34,804 nucleotides of DNA from Pseudomonas sp. PA27(2017). GTDB lineage: Bacteria > Pseudomonadota > Gammaproteobacteria > Pseudomonadales > Pseudomonadaceae. The position numbers were made by a program, and so were the translations under genes. How positions within the stretch are numbered: the stretch's first letter is position 1; each line of letters begins with the position of its first letter. The stretch is from positions 1,001 to 35,804 of the forward strand of contig NZ_MSXW01000057.1 of NCBI RefSeq assembly GCF_001945445.1. The letters run 5' to 3'. The notes below the pieces were generated by a model. The model worked only from the letters and a program-made list of their open reading frames with translations, was not told where the DNA came from and made no database searches. Positions 17,036-25,600 of this stretch are shown piece by piece.

Positions 17036-17058
17036 AAAAGCGGGCCGCGGGTGCAGCC
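17036..17058 (-). terminator. Weak terminator after hslO
   Basis: On the minus strand, GGCTGC pairs with GCGGCC (one G-T pair) around loop ACCC, followed by CGCTTTTC. It lies 36 nt past the hslO stop. The stem is only 6 bp, so efficiency is uncertain. Confidence 0.45.
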
Positions 17059-17093
17059 CCCAATCAGAACAGCCTGCGCGTTGCTGGCAGCCC

Positions 17094-17981
17094 TCAGTGA
17101 CGGGTGTCGGAGGGCTGCTGACTGCCGCCGCCAGCGAACAGCTGAGCGATGTCGGCGGCGTCGAAGCCGTAGCGTTCGTTGCAGAACTGGCAGTCGATTT
17201 CCACGCGGCCATGATGCTCGCTGAGCAGCAGCTCGGCATCGGCCCGCCCTAAACTGACCAGCGCTTTGGCCGAGCGTTCACGAGAGCAGCTACAACGGAA
17301 GCGAATGCCACGCGGATCGAACAGGCGAACCGTCTCCTGGTGGTACAGGCGATGCAGCAGGGTCTCGTTGTCCAGGCCCAGCAATTCCTCGTTCTGCAGG
17401 GTGTCGGCCAGGGTCACCAGGTGCTCCCAGCTGGCGGCACGCTCTTCGTCGTCGGTCAGACGATCGGGCGGCAGTTGCTGGAGCAGGAAGCCACGGGCGC
17501 GCAGGCCATCGGCGCACAGCCAGAAACGCGTGGCCAGTTGCTCGGAGGTGGCGAAGTAGTTGGTCAGGCAGTCGGCCAGGGTGGCGCCGTCCAGCGACAC
17601 GATGCCCTGGTAACGCTGGCCCTGCGTGGGGTCGACGGTCATCGCCATCACGCCTTCGGGCATCAGCTGGCGCAGGCCGTCACCTTCGGCGACGCGCTCG
17701 GCGTCGTAACGGGCGATGCCGCGTACGTCACCTTCGCTGGAACACTCCACCATCAACAGCGGCACCGGGCCTTCGGAGCGCACCTGCAGCACCAGCAGGC
17801 CGTCGAACTTCAGGGTACCGACCAGCAGAGAGGCGGCAGCCAGCAGCTCACCGAGCAGTTGCGCCACCGGGCGTGGGTAGTCGTGCTTGGCCAGCACCTG
17901 CTGATAGCTGCCGGACAGCCCGACCAGTTCACCGCGCACATCGGTGTCATCGAAAATAAAGCGTTGGGTGAAGTCGGACAT
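17094..17981 (-). CDS. hslO: Hsp33 redox-regulated holdase chaperone
   Basis: A 295-residue cytoplasmic chaperone activated by oxidation. Zinc leaves its four C-terminal cysteines, disulfides form, and the protein then binds unfolding clients. The cysteines are visible as CSC (RCSCSRERS) and CQFC (DCQFCNERYGF), separated by about 31 residues, the Hsp33 spacing. The N-terminal domain starts TQRFIFDDTDVRGELVGLSGSY. The start at 17981 (MSDFTQRF) is preferred to one 26 codons upstream because homologues begin with this sequence and AGGCGA is present before the ATG. It is followed by pckA, as in other pseudomonads. Confidence 0.96.
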   Translation of the reverse strand: MSDFTQRFIFDDTDVRGELVGLSGSYQQVLAKHDYPRPVAQLLGELLAAASLLVGTLKFDGLLVLQVRSEGPVPLLMVECSSEGDVRGIARYDAERVAEGDGLRQLMPEGVMAMTVDPTQGQRYQGIVSLDGATLADCLTNYFATSEQLATRFWLCADGLRARGFLLQQLPPDRLTDDEERAASWEHLVTLADTLQNEELLGLDNETLLHRLYHQETVRLFDPRGIRFRCSCSRERSAKALVSLGRADAELLLSEHHGRVEIDCQFCNERYGFDAADIAQLFAGGGSQQPSDTRH

Positions 17982-18046
17982 AACGAGTCGCCTGCTCAAG
18001 GATGCAAGACAGACCAGGGGCGCACCCGCTGGGCTGGGGGCCGGCA

Positions 18047-18075
18047 ATTTTAGGCGCAAACGCGGCGCCGACCAA
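18047..18075 (-). promoter_or_regulatory. Candidate sigma-70 promoter of hslO
   Basis: On the minus strand, TTGGTC (18070-18075) and TAAAAT (18047-18052) are separated by 17 nt. The -10 lies 65 nt before the hslO start. The match is moderate (3/6 and 5/6). Confidence 0.45.
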
Positions 18076-18194
18076 GCCGCAGGCGAAGAACGGCAGCCGC
18101 CTGCCGGCTGAACGCCGGCTGAACGAAGCGGCGATAGCGCCCAGCGAGGCGACCCGTCTGCCTAGAATCGGCGGTTTTTCCTCGAGCCGCCATC

Positions 18195-18986
18195 ATGCAT
18201 CTCGCCCTTAACGCCCAATGGCGCCCACGCGCCCTGCTCATCAGCCACCTGCTCGTCGCCGTGCTGTTCGCCAGTTGGCTGTGGCCGGTCACCCGCGTGT
18301 ACTGGAATCAGTTCGACGTCTGGCTGTTCCATCTACTCAACGATCCTGTGCACGCCGCCGGCCTGTGGGCGCATATCTGGGCGATCGGCAGCATGCGCCC
18401 GGTGGATGCCGGCGTCGGCGTGGTGATGCTGGCGATCATGCTGCGTGCCGGCCTGATATTCCCAGCCAATCAGGTGCGCACCGGCCTCTATGCGTTTCTG
18501 GTCGCGCTGATCGTCATGTTGCTGATGCGCGTGGGCTTTGCCGATCTGGTCGAGTACATGGGCTGGCAACATGCGAGCCCGTCGCTGCAGATCGAAGGCA
18601 GCGCGCGGCTCACCGAGATGTTCCCTGCCTGGGAAGAGCGCTGGGACCTGAAGGACAGCGCCACGCGCAGTTTCCCGGGTGACCACGCCTCGGTGCTGTT
18701 GATCTGGGCGATGTTCTGCAGCTTCTTCGTCAGCGGCTGGCGCCGCCTGCTGGTCTGGGCGGTGGCAGTGCTCGGCATGCTGCCGCGGCTCGTCGCCGGC
18801 GCCCATTGGGGGGCGGACGCCTTCGTCGGTGGGGTACTGCTCAGTGTGCTGGGCATCGCCTGGAGTTGCTATACGCCATTGGCCTACCGGGCCAGCGCCG
18901 CCATCGAGCGGGCGACGGCACCATTGATGCGGATTCTGGCCCGCGTGCCGGTGATCGGCGCCTTCGCCGTGATCAGCGGGCGCTGA
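18195..18986 (+). CDS. PAP2-family (type 2 phosphatidic acid phosphatase) membrane protein
   Basis: A 263-residue inner-membrane phosphatase with about six helices. The PAP2 active-site pattern is present: KDSATRSFPGDHAS (about 153-166, with the catalytic-pocket His of the GDHAS form) and RLVAGAHWGADAFVGG (about 198-213), the R-x5-H-x3-D motif with the nucleophilic His. The long loop before the first motif is periplasmic. Likely substrates are lipid pyrophosphates or other phospholipids. Lipid A or undecaprenyl pyrophosphate are possible but not shown. The first ATG at 18195 is used; its Shine-Dalgarno is weak (GAG, 10 nt upstream). It is alone on the plus strand between hslO and hslR. Confidence 0.85.
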   Translation: MHLALNAQWRPRALLISHLLVAVLFASWLWPVTRVYWNQFDVWLFHLLNDPVHAAGLWAHIWAIGSMRPVDAGVGVVMLAIMLRAGLIFPANQVRTGLYAFLVALIVMLLMRVGFADLVEYMGWQHASPSLQIEGSARLTEMFPAWEERWDLKDSATRSFPGDHASVLLIWAMFCSFFVSGWRRLLVWAVAVLGMLPRLVAGAHWGADAFVGGVLLSVLGIAWSCYTPLAYRASAAIERATAPLMRILARVPVIGAFAVISGR

Positions 18987-19020
18987 TCACGGCTGGCCGG
19001 CTCGCCCAGAGCAGGCCGCC

Positions 19021-19446
19021 CTACTCCACCCACTCCCCGGAGCCGCCGCGCAGGTAGAACAGCTGCCGGCGCTGCTTCTTGCTCGGCCGCCCTTCGGTCT
19101 GCACGCCCAGGGCACCGGCCTTGCGCTGCTCGGCGGCCAGCTCGCGGCGCACGATGCTCTCGCCGGTCTCGGCGTACAGGGTCTGCGCTTCGGGCGCTCC
19201 GCGACGCACCACCGACAGCGCCTGAACCACCACGGTGCGTTCATCGAAACCGGTACGGATCACGTACTCTTCGCCGACCCTAGGTTCCTTGCCTGGCTTG
19301 CAGCGCTCGCCCCGGCAATGCACCTTGCCGCCTTCGATCGCCGCCTTGGCCAGCGCACGGGTCTTGTAGAAGCGCGCGGCCCACAGCCACTTGTCCAAGC
19401 GAACCTTGTCATCGGCATCCTGCTTTGCCACCCTTACCTCACTCAT
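19021..19446 (-). CDS. hslR: S4-domain ribosome-associated heat shock protein Hsp15
   Basis: A 141-residue basic RNA-binding protein. In E. coli, Hsp15 binds 50S subunits that still carry nascent peptidyl-tRNA and helps recycle them. The S4 RNA-binding domain is visible at about 14-60: KVRLDKWLWAARFYKTRALA followed by AIEGGKVHCRGERCKPG. The basic C-terminal tail contains RPSKKQRRQ. The length agrees with the family (about 130-140). It is divergent from rimA, 90 nt away, so both promoters lie in that short gap. Confidence 0.94.
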   Translation of the reverse strand: MSEVRVAKQDADDKVRLDKWLWAARFYKTRALAKAAIEGGKVHCRGERCKPGKEPRVGEEYVIRTGFDERTVVVQALSVVRRGAPEAQTLYAETGESIVRRELAAEQRKAGALGVQTEGRPSKKQRRQLFYLRGGSGEWVE

Positions 19447-19453
19447 TGCTGGC

Positions 19454-19459
19454 TATCAT
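19454..19459 (+). promoter_or_regulatory. Candidate -10 upstream of rimA
   Basis: TATCAT inside GCTGGCTATCAT is similar to the GGCTATAAT elements before retS and tex. It lies in the hslR-rimA divergent gap, 78 nt before the GTG start. No clear -35 is visible. Confidence 0.3.
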
Positions 19460-19536
19460 CACTATTCATTGTCACTCCAGCCTGTGCGCATTGTCCCATG
19501 CATGCAAGCTCGAGCGATCCTCATTCTGGAGCAGCG

Positions 19537-20328
19537 GTGACCCACTTTCCCAGCGATCTCGTCCACCCCGAAAAATGCCGCGGCTGCCAGAGCAGCCCGG
19601 AGCTGGACTTCGACTTCCATTTCGCCTTCCAGCCGATCATCGACATCCGCAGCCGCCAGGTATTCGCCCATGAGGCGCTGGTGCGCGGGCCGGCGGGCGA
19701 AGGGGCGCTGTCCGTGCTCGAGCGCATCAACGACGACAATCGCTACCGTTTCGACCAGCGCTGCCGCACCCAGGCCATTGCCGAAGCCAAGCAACTGGGC
19801 ATGGCCAGCTACCTGTCGATCAACTTCCTGCCCAACGCCGTATATCGCCCCGAGCTGTGCATTCGTAGCACCCTGGAAGCGGCGCGCCAGCATGACTTCC
19901 CCCTCGACCGGCTGATTTTCGAGACCCTGGAAAGCGATCACATGGTCGATAGCAGGCACCTGACCAATATCCTGCGCCAGTATCAGGAATTCGGGTTCAA
20001 GACGGCCATCGACGATTTCGGCGCCGGCCATTCCGGTCTCACTCTGCTGGCCGATTTCCAGCCCGACCTGATCAAACTGGACATGGCGCTGATCCGTGAC
20101 GTCGACCAGGACAAGGCCCGCCAGGCCATCGTGCGCGGCATCCTCAGCATTTGTAATGATCTGGGTGTAAGGGTGATAGCCGAAGGGATCGAAACGCCGG
20201 GCGAGCGCGACTTCCTCGCCGCCAGCGGCATCGAACTGATGCAGGGTTTCCTGTTCGCCAGGCCGCAATTCCGGGGTTTGCCGACAGTCGCCGAAGCGGC
20301 GTGGGCATCCGCCACGATTACCCACTGA
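19537..20328 (+). CDS. rimA: EAL-domain c-di-GMP phosphodiesterase RimA
   Basis: A 263-residue single-domain EAL protein that should cleave c-di-GMP to pGpG. In P. fluorescens the linked RimA tunes the RimK ribosome-modification enzyme. Catalytic residues are intact: HEALVRG (EAL), SINFLP (Asn), IFETLE (Glu), AIDDFGAGHSG (two Asp), LIKLDMAL (Lys), AEGIET (Glu) and MQGFLFARP (Gln). The short N-terminus has a CRGC pair. The GTG at 19537 has GGAG 5 nt upstream. An in-frame ATG at 19498 would add 13 residues but lacks a Shine-Dalgarno. It begins a rimA-rimB-rimK-ldcA cluster, with 73 nt before rimB. Confidence 0.9.
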   Translation: MTHFPSDLVHPEKCRGCQSSPELDFDFHFAFQPIIDIRSRQVFAHEALVRGPAGEGALSVLERINDDNRYRFDQRCRTQAIAEAKQLGMASYLSINFLPNAVYRPELCIRSTLEAARQHDFPLDRLIFETLESDHMVDSRHLTNILRQYQEFGFKTAIDDFGAGHSGLTLLADFQPDLIKLDMALIRDVDQDKARQAIVRGILSICNDLGVRVIAEGIETPGERDFLAASGIELMQGFLFARPQFRGLPTVAEAAWASATITH

Positions 20329-20401
20329 CAGGCGTGCAGCACGGCGGATTTTCAGTACCATGCGCGCCTGATGCCAGCCCTAGTAGAGACGGAACGCGTT
20401 C

Positions 20402-20869
20402 TTGAAGACATTCGACCACCTCAACGTGATCGGCCTGCGCGAGTGGGTGAACCTGCCGGAGTTGGGCATCGTCGGCCTGCGCGCCAAGATCGACACTGGC
20501 GCCAGCACGTCGAGCCTGCACGCCAGCGACATTCAGCCATTCGAGCGCGACGGCGAACGCTGGGTGCGCTTCACCGCCTACATCGGCACCCAAGTGCAGC
20601 GCCGGCATCGCTGCGAGGCGCGCCTGGTCGCGCTCAAGACCATCAAGAGTTCCAACGGCCAGGCCCAGAGCCGCTACGTGATCCGTACCAGCCTGATGCT
20701 GGGCGATCTGCAGTGGCCGGTGGAGTTCACCCTGGCCAGCCGCAAGACCATGCGTTATCGCATGTTGCTCGGTTCCAAAGCCCTGGTCGACGGCCAACTG
20801 GTGGTCAACCCGGCGCTCACTTACGTACAAGACAAACCCGTGCTTCCCGACCCGACCGGTGCCCAATGA
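20402..20869 (+). CDS. rimB: RimK-associated aspartic protease-like protein RimB
   Basis: A 155-residue protein of the Zn_protease/retropepsin-like family. The retropepsin motif GLRAKIDTGASTSSLHA carries D31-T32-G33, and MRYRMLLGSKAL is conserved near the C-terminus. Linked homologues are reported to act with RimK, removing or limiting glutamate tails on ribosomal protein S6; direct activity here is inferred. Translation most likely starts at TTG 20402 (LKTFDHLNVIGLREW), since no in-frame ATG precedes it and GAGACGGAA is 7 nt upstream. The stop overlaps the rimK start (ATGA), indicating coupled translation. Confidence 0.88.
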   Translation: MKTFDHLNVIGLREWVNLPELGIVGLRAKIDTGASTSSLHASDIQPFERDGERWVRFTAYIGTQVQRRHRCEARLVALKTIKSSNGQAQSRYVIRTSLMLGDLQWPVEFTLASRKTMRYRMLLGSKALVDGQLVVNPALTYVQDKPVLPDPTGAQ

Positions 20870-21771
20870 AAATCGCTGTGCTGTCGCGCAATCCGCGCCT
20901 GTATTCCACGCGTCGCCTGGTCGAAGCCGGGCAACAGCGCGGCCATGAAATGGTGGTGATCGATACTCTGCGCGCCTACATGAACATCGCCAGCCACAAG
21001 CCGCAGATCCATTATCGCGGTAAACCGCTGGAAGGCTTCGACGCGGTGATCCCGCGCATCGGCGCCTCGGTGACCTTCTACGGCTGCGCGGTGCTACGCC
21101 AGTTCGAGATGATGGGCGTGGTACCGCTCAACGAATCGGTGGCCATCGCCCGCTCGCGGGACAAGCTGCGCTCGCTGCAGTTGCTGTCGCGGCGCGGCAT
21201 CGGCCTGCCGGTGACCGGCTTCGCCCACTCGCCGGACGACATTCCCGACCTGATCCAGATGGTCAACGGCGCGCCACTGGTGATCAAGGTGCTCGAAGGC
21301 ACCCAGGGCATCGGCGTGGTGCTGTGCGAAACCGAAAAGGCCGCCGAATCGGTGATCGAGGCCTTCATGGGCCTCAAGCAAAACATCATGGTGCAGGAAT
21401 ACATCAAGGAAGCCGGCGGCGCCGACATCCGCTGCTTCGTGGTCGGCGACAAGGTCATCGCGGCGATGAAGCGCCAGGCCAAGCCCGGCGAATTCCGCTC
21501 CAACCTGCACCGCGGCGGCACCGCCAGCCTGATCAAGATCACCCCGGAAGAACGCATGACCGCCATTCGCGCCGCCAAGGTGATGGGCCTGTCGGTGGCC
21601 GGCGTCGACATCCTGCGCTCCAACCACGGCCCGCTGGTGATGGAGGTGAACTCCTCGCCCGGCCTGGAAGGCATCGAGGTGACTACCGGCAAGGACGTTG
21701 CCGGGATGATCATCGGCTACCTGGAAAAGAACGGCGGCCCCAACCTGACACGTACCAAGGGTAAAGGATGA
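20866..21771 (+). CDS. rimK: Ribosomal protein S6 glutamate ligase RimK
   Basis: A 301-residue ATP-grasp ligase that adds glutamates to the C-terminus of ribosomal protein S6 (RpsF). In pseudomonads this changes the ribosome and alters the proteome, including Hfq and motility. The N-terminal domain (1-95) starts MKIAVLSRNPRLYSTRRLVE. The ATP-grasp fold follows, with APLVIKVLEGTQGIGVVL (ATP-binding loop), FVVGDKVIAAMKRQ, EFRSNLHRGG and the metal-binding EVNSSPGLEGIE (about 259-270). The ATG at 20866 overlaps the rimB TGA by 4 nt, and its own TGA overlaps the ldcA ATG by 4 nt. Length equals that of E. coli RimK (300). Confidence 0.97.
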   Translation: MKIAVLSRNPRLYSTRRLVEAGQQRGHEMVVIDTLRAYMNIASHKPQIHYRGKPLEGFDAVIPRIGASVTFYGCAVLRQFEMMGVVPLNESVAIARSRDKLRSLQLLSRRGIGLPVTGFAHSPDDIPDLIQMVNGAPLVIKVLEGTQGIGVVLCETEKAAESVIEAFMGLKQNIMVQEYIKEAGGADIRCFVVGDKVIAAMKRQAKPGEFRSNLHRGGTASLIKITPEERMTAIRAAKVMGLSVAGVDILRSNHGPLVMEVNSSPGLEGIEVTTGKDVAGMIIGYLEKNGGPNLTRTKGKG

Positions 21772-22664
21772 GTACAGCCTTCAAGGGCCGCGTGGCCCTG
21801 ATCGCCCCCGCCTCGGCAATCGCCAACGAGATCTTCGATGCCACCCTGGCGCAGCTCGACGTGCAGGGCATCGATTACCACCTGGGCCGCCACGTGCGCG
21901 CCCGGCATCGTTATCTGGCGGGCACGCCGGCGCAACGCCTGGAAGACCTGCACGAAGCGTTCTGCCTGCCGGATATCGACGCCGTCTGGTGCCTGCGCGG
22001 CGGCTACGGCAGCGCGCAACTGCTGCCGGGCATCGACTGGGCGCTGCTGCAGCGCGCCAGCCCAAGGCCGCTGATCGGTTACTCGGACCTGTCGGTGCTG
22101 CTCGACGCCTTCGCTCGCCATGAGCTGCCCGGCATCCACGGCCCGGTGGCCACCGCGCTCGGCCTGCAGGCCCTGTCCGCACCAGCCGGCCAACGCGAAC
22201 GGCTGGCGTCGATGCGCTCGCTGTGGGATCTGCTGCAGGACCGCAGCCACTCGCTACCAGTACGCCACCTCAGCGGCCCGAAAACTGCCGTGAACGGCCC
22301 TCTGGTCGGCGGCAACCTCACCGCCCTGGCCAGCGGCTGCGGCACCGTTGCGGGCATGCAGCTGCCGAACGATGCCATCCTGATACTCGAAGACGTCGGC
22401 GAGCCGTACTACCGCCTGGAGCGCAGCTTCTGGCAGCTGTTCGAAAGTTTCGCCGAGCGCCGCCCGGCCGCCGTGTGCCTGGGCAGCTTCACCGACTGCC
22501 CACGGCGCGGCGTGCAGCACAGCATCGAGGAAATCATCGGCGAGTATCTGCCGCCCTTCGACATCCCGCTCTATGGCGAGCTGCCCAGCGGCCACGGCGA
22601 CGCCAACTTCGCCTGGCCGTACGGCCGCAAGGCGCGCTTGCAGGGTGACGAACTGAGCTGGTGA
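21768..22664 (+). CDS. ldcA: L,D-carboxypeptidase A (murein tetrapeptide carboxypeptidase)
   Basis: A 298-residue cytoplasmic serine peptidase of family S66. It removes the terminal D-Ala from murein tetrapeptides so that tripeptide can be reused in cell wall recycling. The catalytic triad is visible: S106 in LIGYSDLSVLL, E208 in ILEDVGEPYYRLER and H276 in LPSGHGDANFAWPYG, each offset by nine from the S115/E217/H285 of the P. aeruginosa enzyme. The start VALIAPAS is typical. The ATG overlaps the rimK stop, so it is co-translated with the rim genes. The gene ends 4 nt from the convergent GGDEF/EAL gene. Confidence 0.95.
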   Translation: MSTAFKGRVALIAPASAIANEIFDATLAQLDVQGIDYHLGRHVRARHRYLAGTPAQRLEDLHEAFCLPDIDAVWCLRGGYGSAQLLPGIDWALLQRASPRPLIGYSDLSVLLDAFARHELPGIHGPVATALGLQALSAPAGQRERLASMRSLWDLLQDRSHSLPVRHLSGPKTAVNGPLVGGNLTALASGCGTVAGMQLPNDAILILEDVGEPYYRLERSFWQLFESFAERRPAAVCLGSFTDCPRRGVQHSIEEIIGEYLPPFDIPLYGELPSGHGDANFAWPYGRKARLQGDELSW

Positions 22665-22668
22665 AGGC

Positions 22669-25600
22669 TCAGGAACGGGCCTGCCGCGGCGGGCCCATTC
22701 GCTTCAGGAACTCCGCCTCGACCATTGGCCTGCCCAGCAGATAACCCTGGCCGAACTCGCAACCCAGGCGCTTCAAGTGCTCGAGCTGGTCGGTGGTTTC
22801 GATGCCCTCGGCCACGCATTCCAGGCCCAGGTTGCGGGCGATCATCAGAATGGTTTCCACCAGCAGGACATTGTTGCCGTTGCCGCTGGTCCCCAGGTCC
22901 TGGGTGAAACTGCGGTCGATCTTCAGCCGGTCCAGCGGCAGGCGCTTGAGATAGGTCAGGGACGAATAGCCGGTGCCGAAGTCGTCGATCGAGAAACGTA
23001 CGCCGAGTTGCTTGAGCGCGCGCATGTTGGCGATGCACTGCTCGACGTCCTCGAGCAGCACGCCTTCGGTGAGTTCCAGCTCCAAGGCCGCGGCCGGCAC
23101 GCCGTAGCGCTCCAGGCAGCCGCGCACCCGTTCGACGCACTCGCGGCTGCGCAGCTCGCGCGGGCTGAGGTTCACCGCCAGCACCACGTCCGGGTACTCC
23201 GCCAGCCAAGCCTGCAGGGTGGCGCAGGCACGTTCGAGCACCCAATTGCCAATTTCCTGGATCAAGCCTGTTTCTTCGGCCAGGGGAATGAAATGGCCCG
23301 GCAGGATCTCGCCCTTTTCCGGGTGCGCCCAGCGCACCAGCACCTCGGCACCGATCAGCTGGCCATCATCCAGCTGCAGTTGCGGCTGGAACACCAGGTA
23401 AAGCTGATCCCGGGCAATCGCCTGGCGCAGCTCGCCCTGAAGCTGCAGGCGCTGGTCGATGGCCGCCTGCATGGCGGGCGCAAAGAAATGCAGGGCGTTG
23501 CGGCCACCCTGCTTGGCGCGATACATGGCTGTGTCGGCCTGTTTGAGCACATCGGCGGCGTTCTGCTCACCGAACGGATGCAGGGCGATACCGATGCTGG
23601 CGCTCATGGATAACTCATGACCGTCGATCACGCAGGGCCGTTCCAGGCTCTTGAGCAGGCGCTCGCCGACCATCGCAGCCTGTTCGCCCGCCAGTTGGGC
23701 ATTGGCATCCAGGCCCTCTAGCAGCACTACGAACTCATCGCCGCCCATGCGTGCCAGGGTGTCTTCGGTACGCAGTTGCCCTTCCAAGCGGGCAGTCACT
23801 TCACGCAGCAGGCTGTCACCGACCAGGTGGCCGAGGCTGTCGTTGACCGTCTTGAAATGGTCGAGGTCGATGAACAGCAGCGCGCCCAGGCTGCCCTGGC
23901 GTATCTCACGATCCATGGCATGCTGCAGGCGGTCGAGCATCAGCCGGCGGTTCGGCAGGCCGGTCAGCTCGTCGCTGTAGGCCAGGCGCTCGATCTCCCG
24001 CTGGTAACGCTGGCGCTCGGAAATATCGGTGACGCTGCAGCGAATCAACACCGGCTCGCCCGGCAACCGCACCAGGCGCACCTCGCAAGGGAATTGCCGG
24101 CCGCTGCTGTCCTGATGCAACCATTCGAACACCGGCACTTCGCCGCGCAGGGCGGCCTTGAGATAGTGTTTGGCAGCCTCGGAGGACGGCCTGCCGTCAG
24201 CCTGAACCTCAGGGCTCAGCTCGAAAGGCCGGCGGCTGAGCAGTTCTTCACGTCGATAGCCGAACAGGCGCAGGGCGTTGCCGTTGAAATCGACCATGCC
24301 GCCCTCTTCGCTGTAGAGCATGATTGCCTCGGGCGCATGCTCGACGACGGTGCGATAGCGGGCCTCAGCTTCGTAGCGAGCGCTGATGTCCTCGACCAGC
24401 AGCAGGAACATGCTGACGCCGCCATTGGTGCGTCGCACCGCACGCAAGTGCAGGCGCGTCTGCACCGGGCTGCCGTCGGCGCGCAGGAAGTTGCGATCGC
24501 GCTCGAAGCCCTCGCGGCTACCGCTGCGCACGTCGTCGAGCAGGGGCTGCTCGGCCTCCAGATCCTCGGGGCTGCTGATGCTGGCCCAACTGGATTCCAT
24601 CAGTTGCTCGCGGCTCAGGCCAAGGATGCTGCACAGTTTGAGGTTGACTTCCGACCAGCCGAAGGTCGGGGTGATCAGCGCCATGCCGATCAGCGGCGCC
24701 TCGAAGAACAGGCGCAGTCGATCATCGCGCTCTCGCAGTTGCTGCTCGGTACGGCGTCGCGCAGTGATGTCCTGAGCGGCGCCATAGATGCGCACCAGCT
24801 CACCACCGTCGCGCTCGGCCACGCCAAGTAGCCTGACCCAGCGCGTGCGGCCCTTGGCGGTACTGCCACGCACCTCGATATCGAACTGGTCGTCGCCCTT
24901 GTACATTTTCTGCAGGGTACGGCCGATCAGCTCGCGGCCAGAGACGTCGAACTGGTTCAGCGATTCCTCGAAAGACGGCGCGCCGCTTTTCGGATCCAGC
25001 TCGTAGATGGCAAAGCAGCCGGCGCTCCAGTACATGCTCATGTCGCGCATGTTCAGCGACCAGCCGCCCAGATCGGCGATGTTTTCGGTCTGGGTGAACA
25101 GGTGGCTCTGCTGCTGCAGGGTCTCGCTCTGGCGCACCATGTCCTGGGCCAGTTGCTCGCGGGTGCTGACGTCCTGCTGCATGACGATGAAGTGGCTGAC
25201 GCCTTCTTCATCACGCATCGGCGCCAGAATCACCTCGCCCCAGAAGGCCTCGCCGTCCTGGCGCTGCAGGCGCAACACCGCGTTGCCAGGTACCTCGCGG
25301 CGGATCGCGGTTTCCAGTACATGCAAGCCTTCGTGGCGTTTCTCGCCGCGCAGCAGCTCGAACAGGCTCAGGCCGAGGGTTGCATCGGCCTCGCGCCCGG
25401 TGATCTGTTCGAAGGCCGGGTTGCAGTATATCAGCGGCAATTCGGCCCGCCGCGCATCTGCAATCAAGACACCCAATGGGCTGGCGTCCAATGCCGAATG
25501 CGCCAGGTTCAGCTGGCGTTGTACCGCCGCGCTATGACCGAGGGCCAGGCGCAGGTCGGTGAGGCTGCGGCCGATCAGCAGCGCCGCCAGGACGAACAGC

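Noticed and set aside
15591..17252. A 553-codon plus-strand frame opposite pckA
   Set aside because: Antisense shadow; spans the pckA leader and hslO terminator and has no domain features.
22677..22696. Palindrome at the ldcA / GGDEF-EAL junction as a bidirectional terminator
   Set aside because: GGGCC/GGCCC with mismatches lies inside the coding end of the GGDEF-EAL gene and has no T-run on either side.
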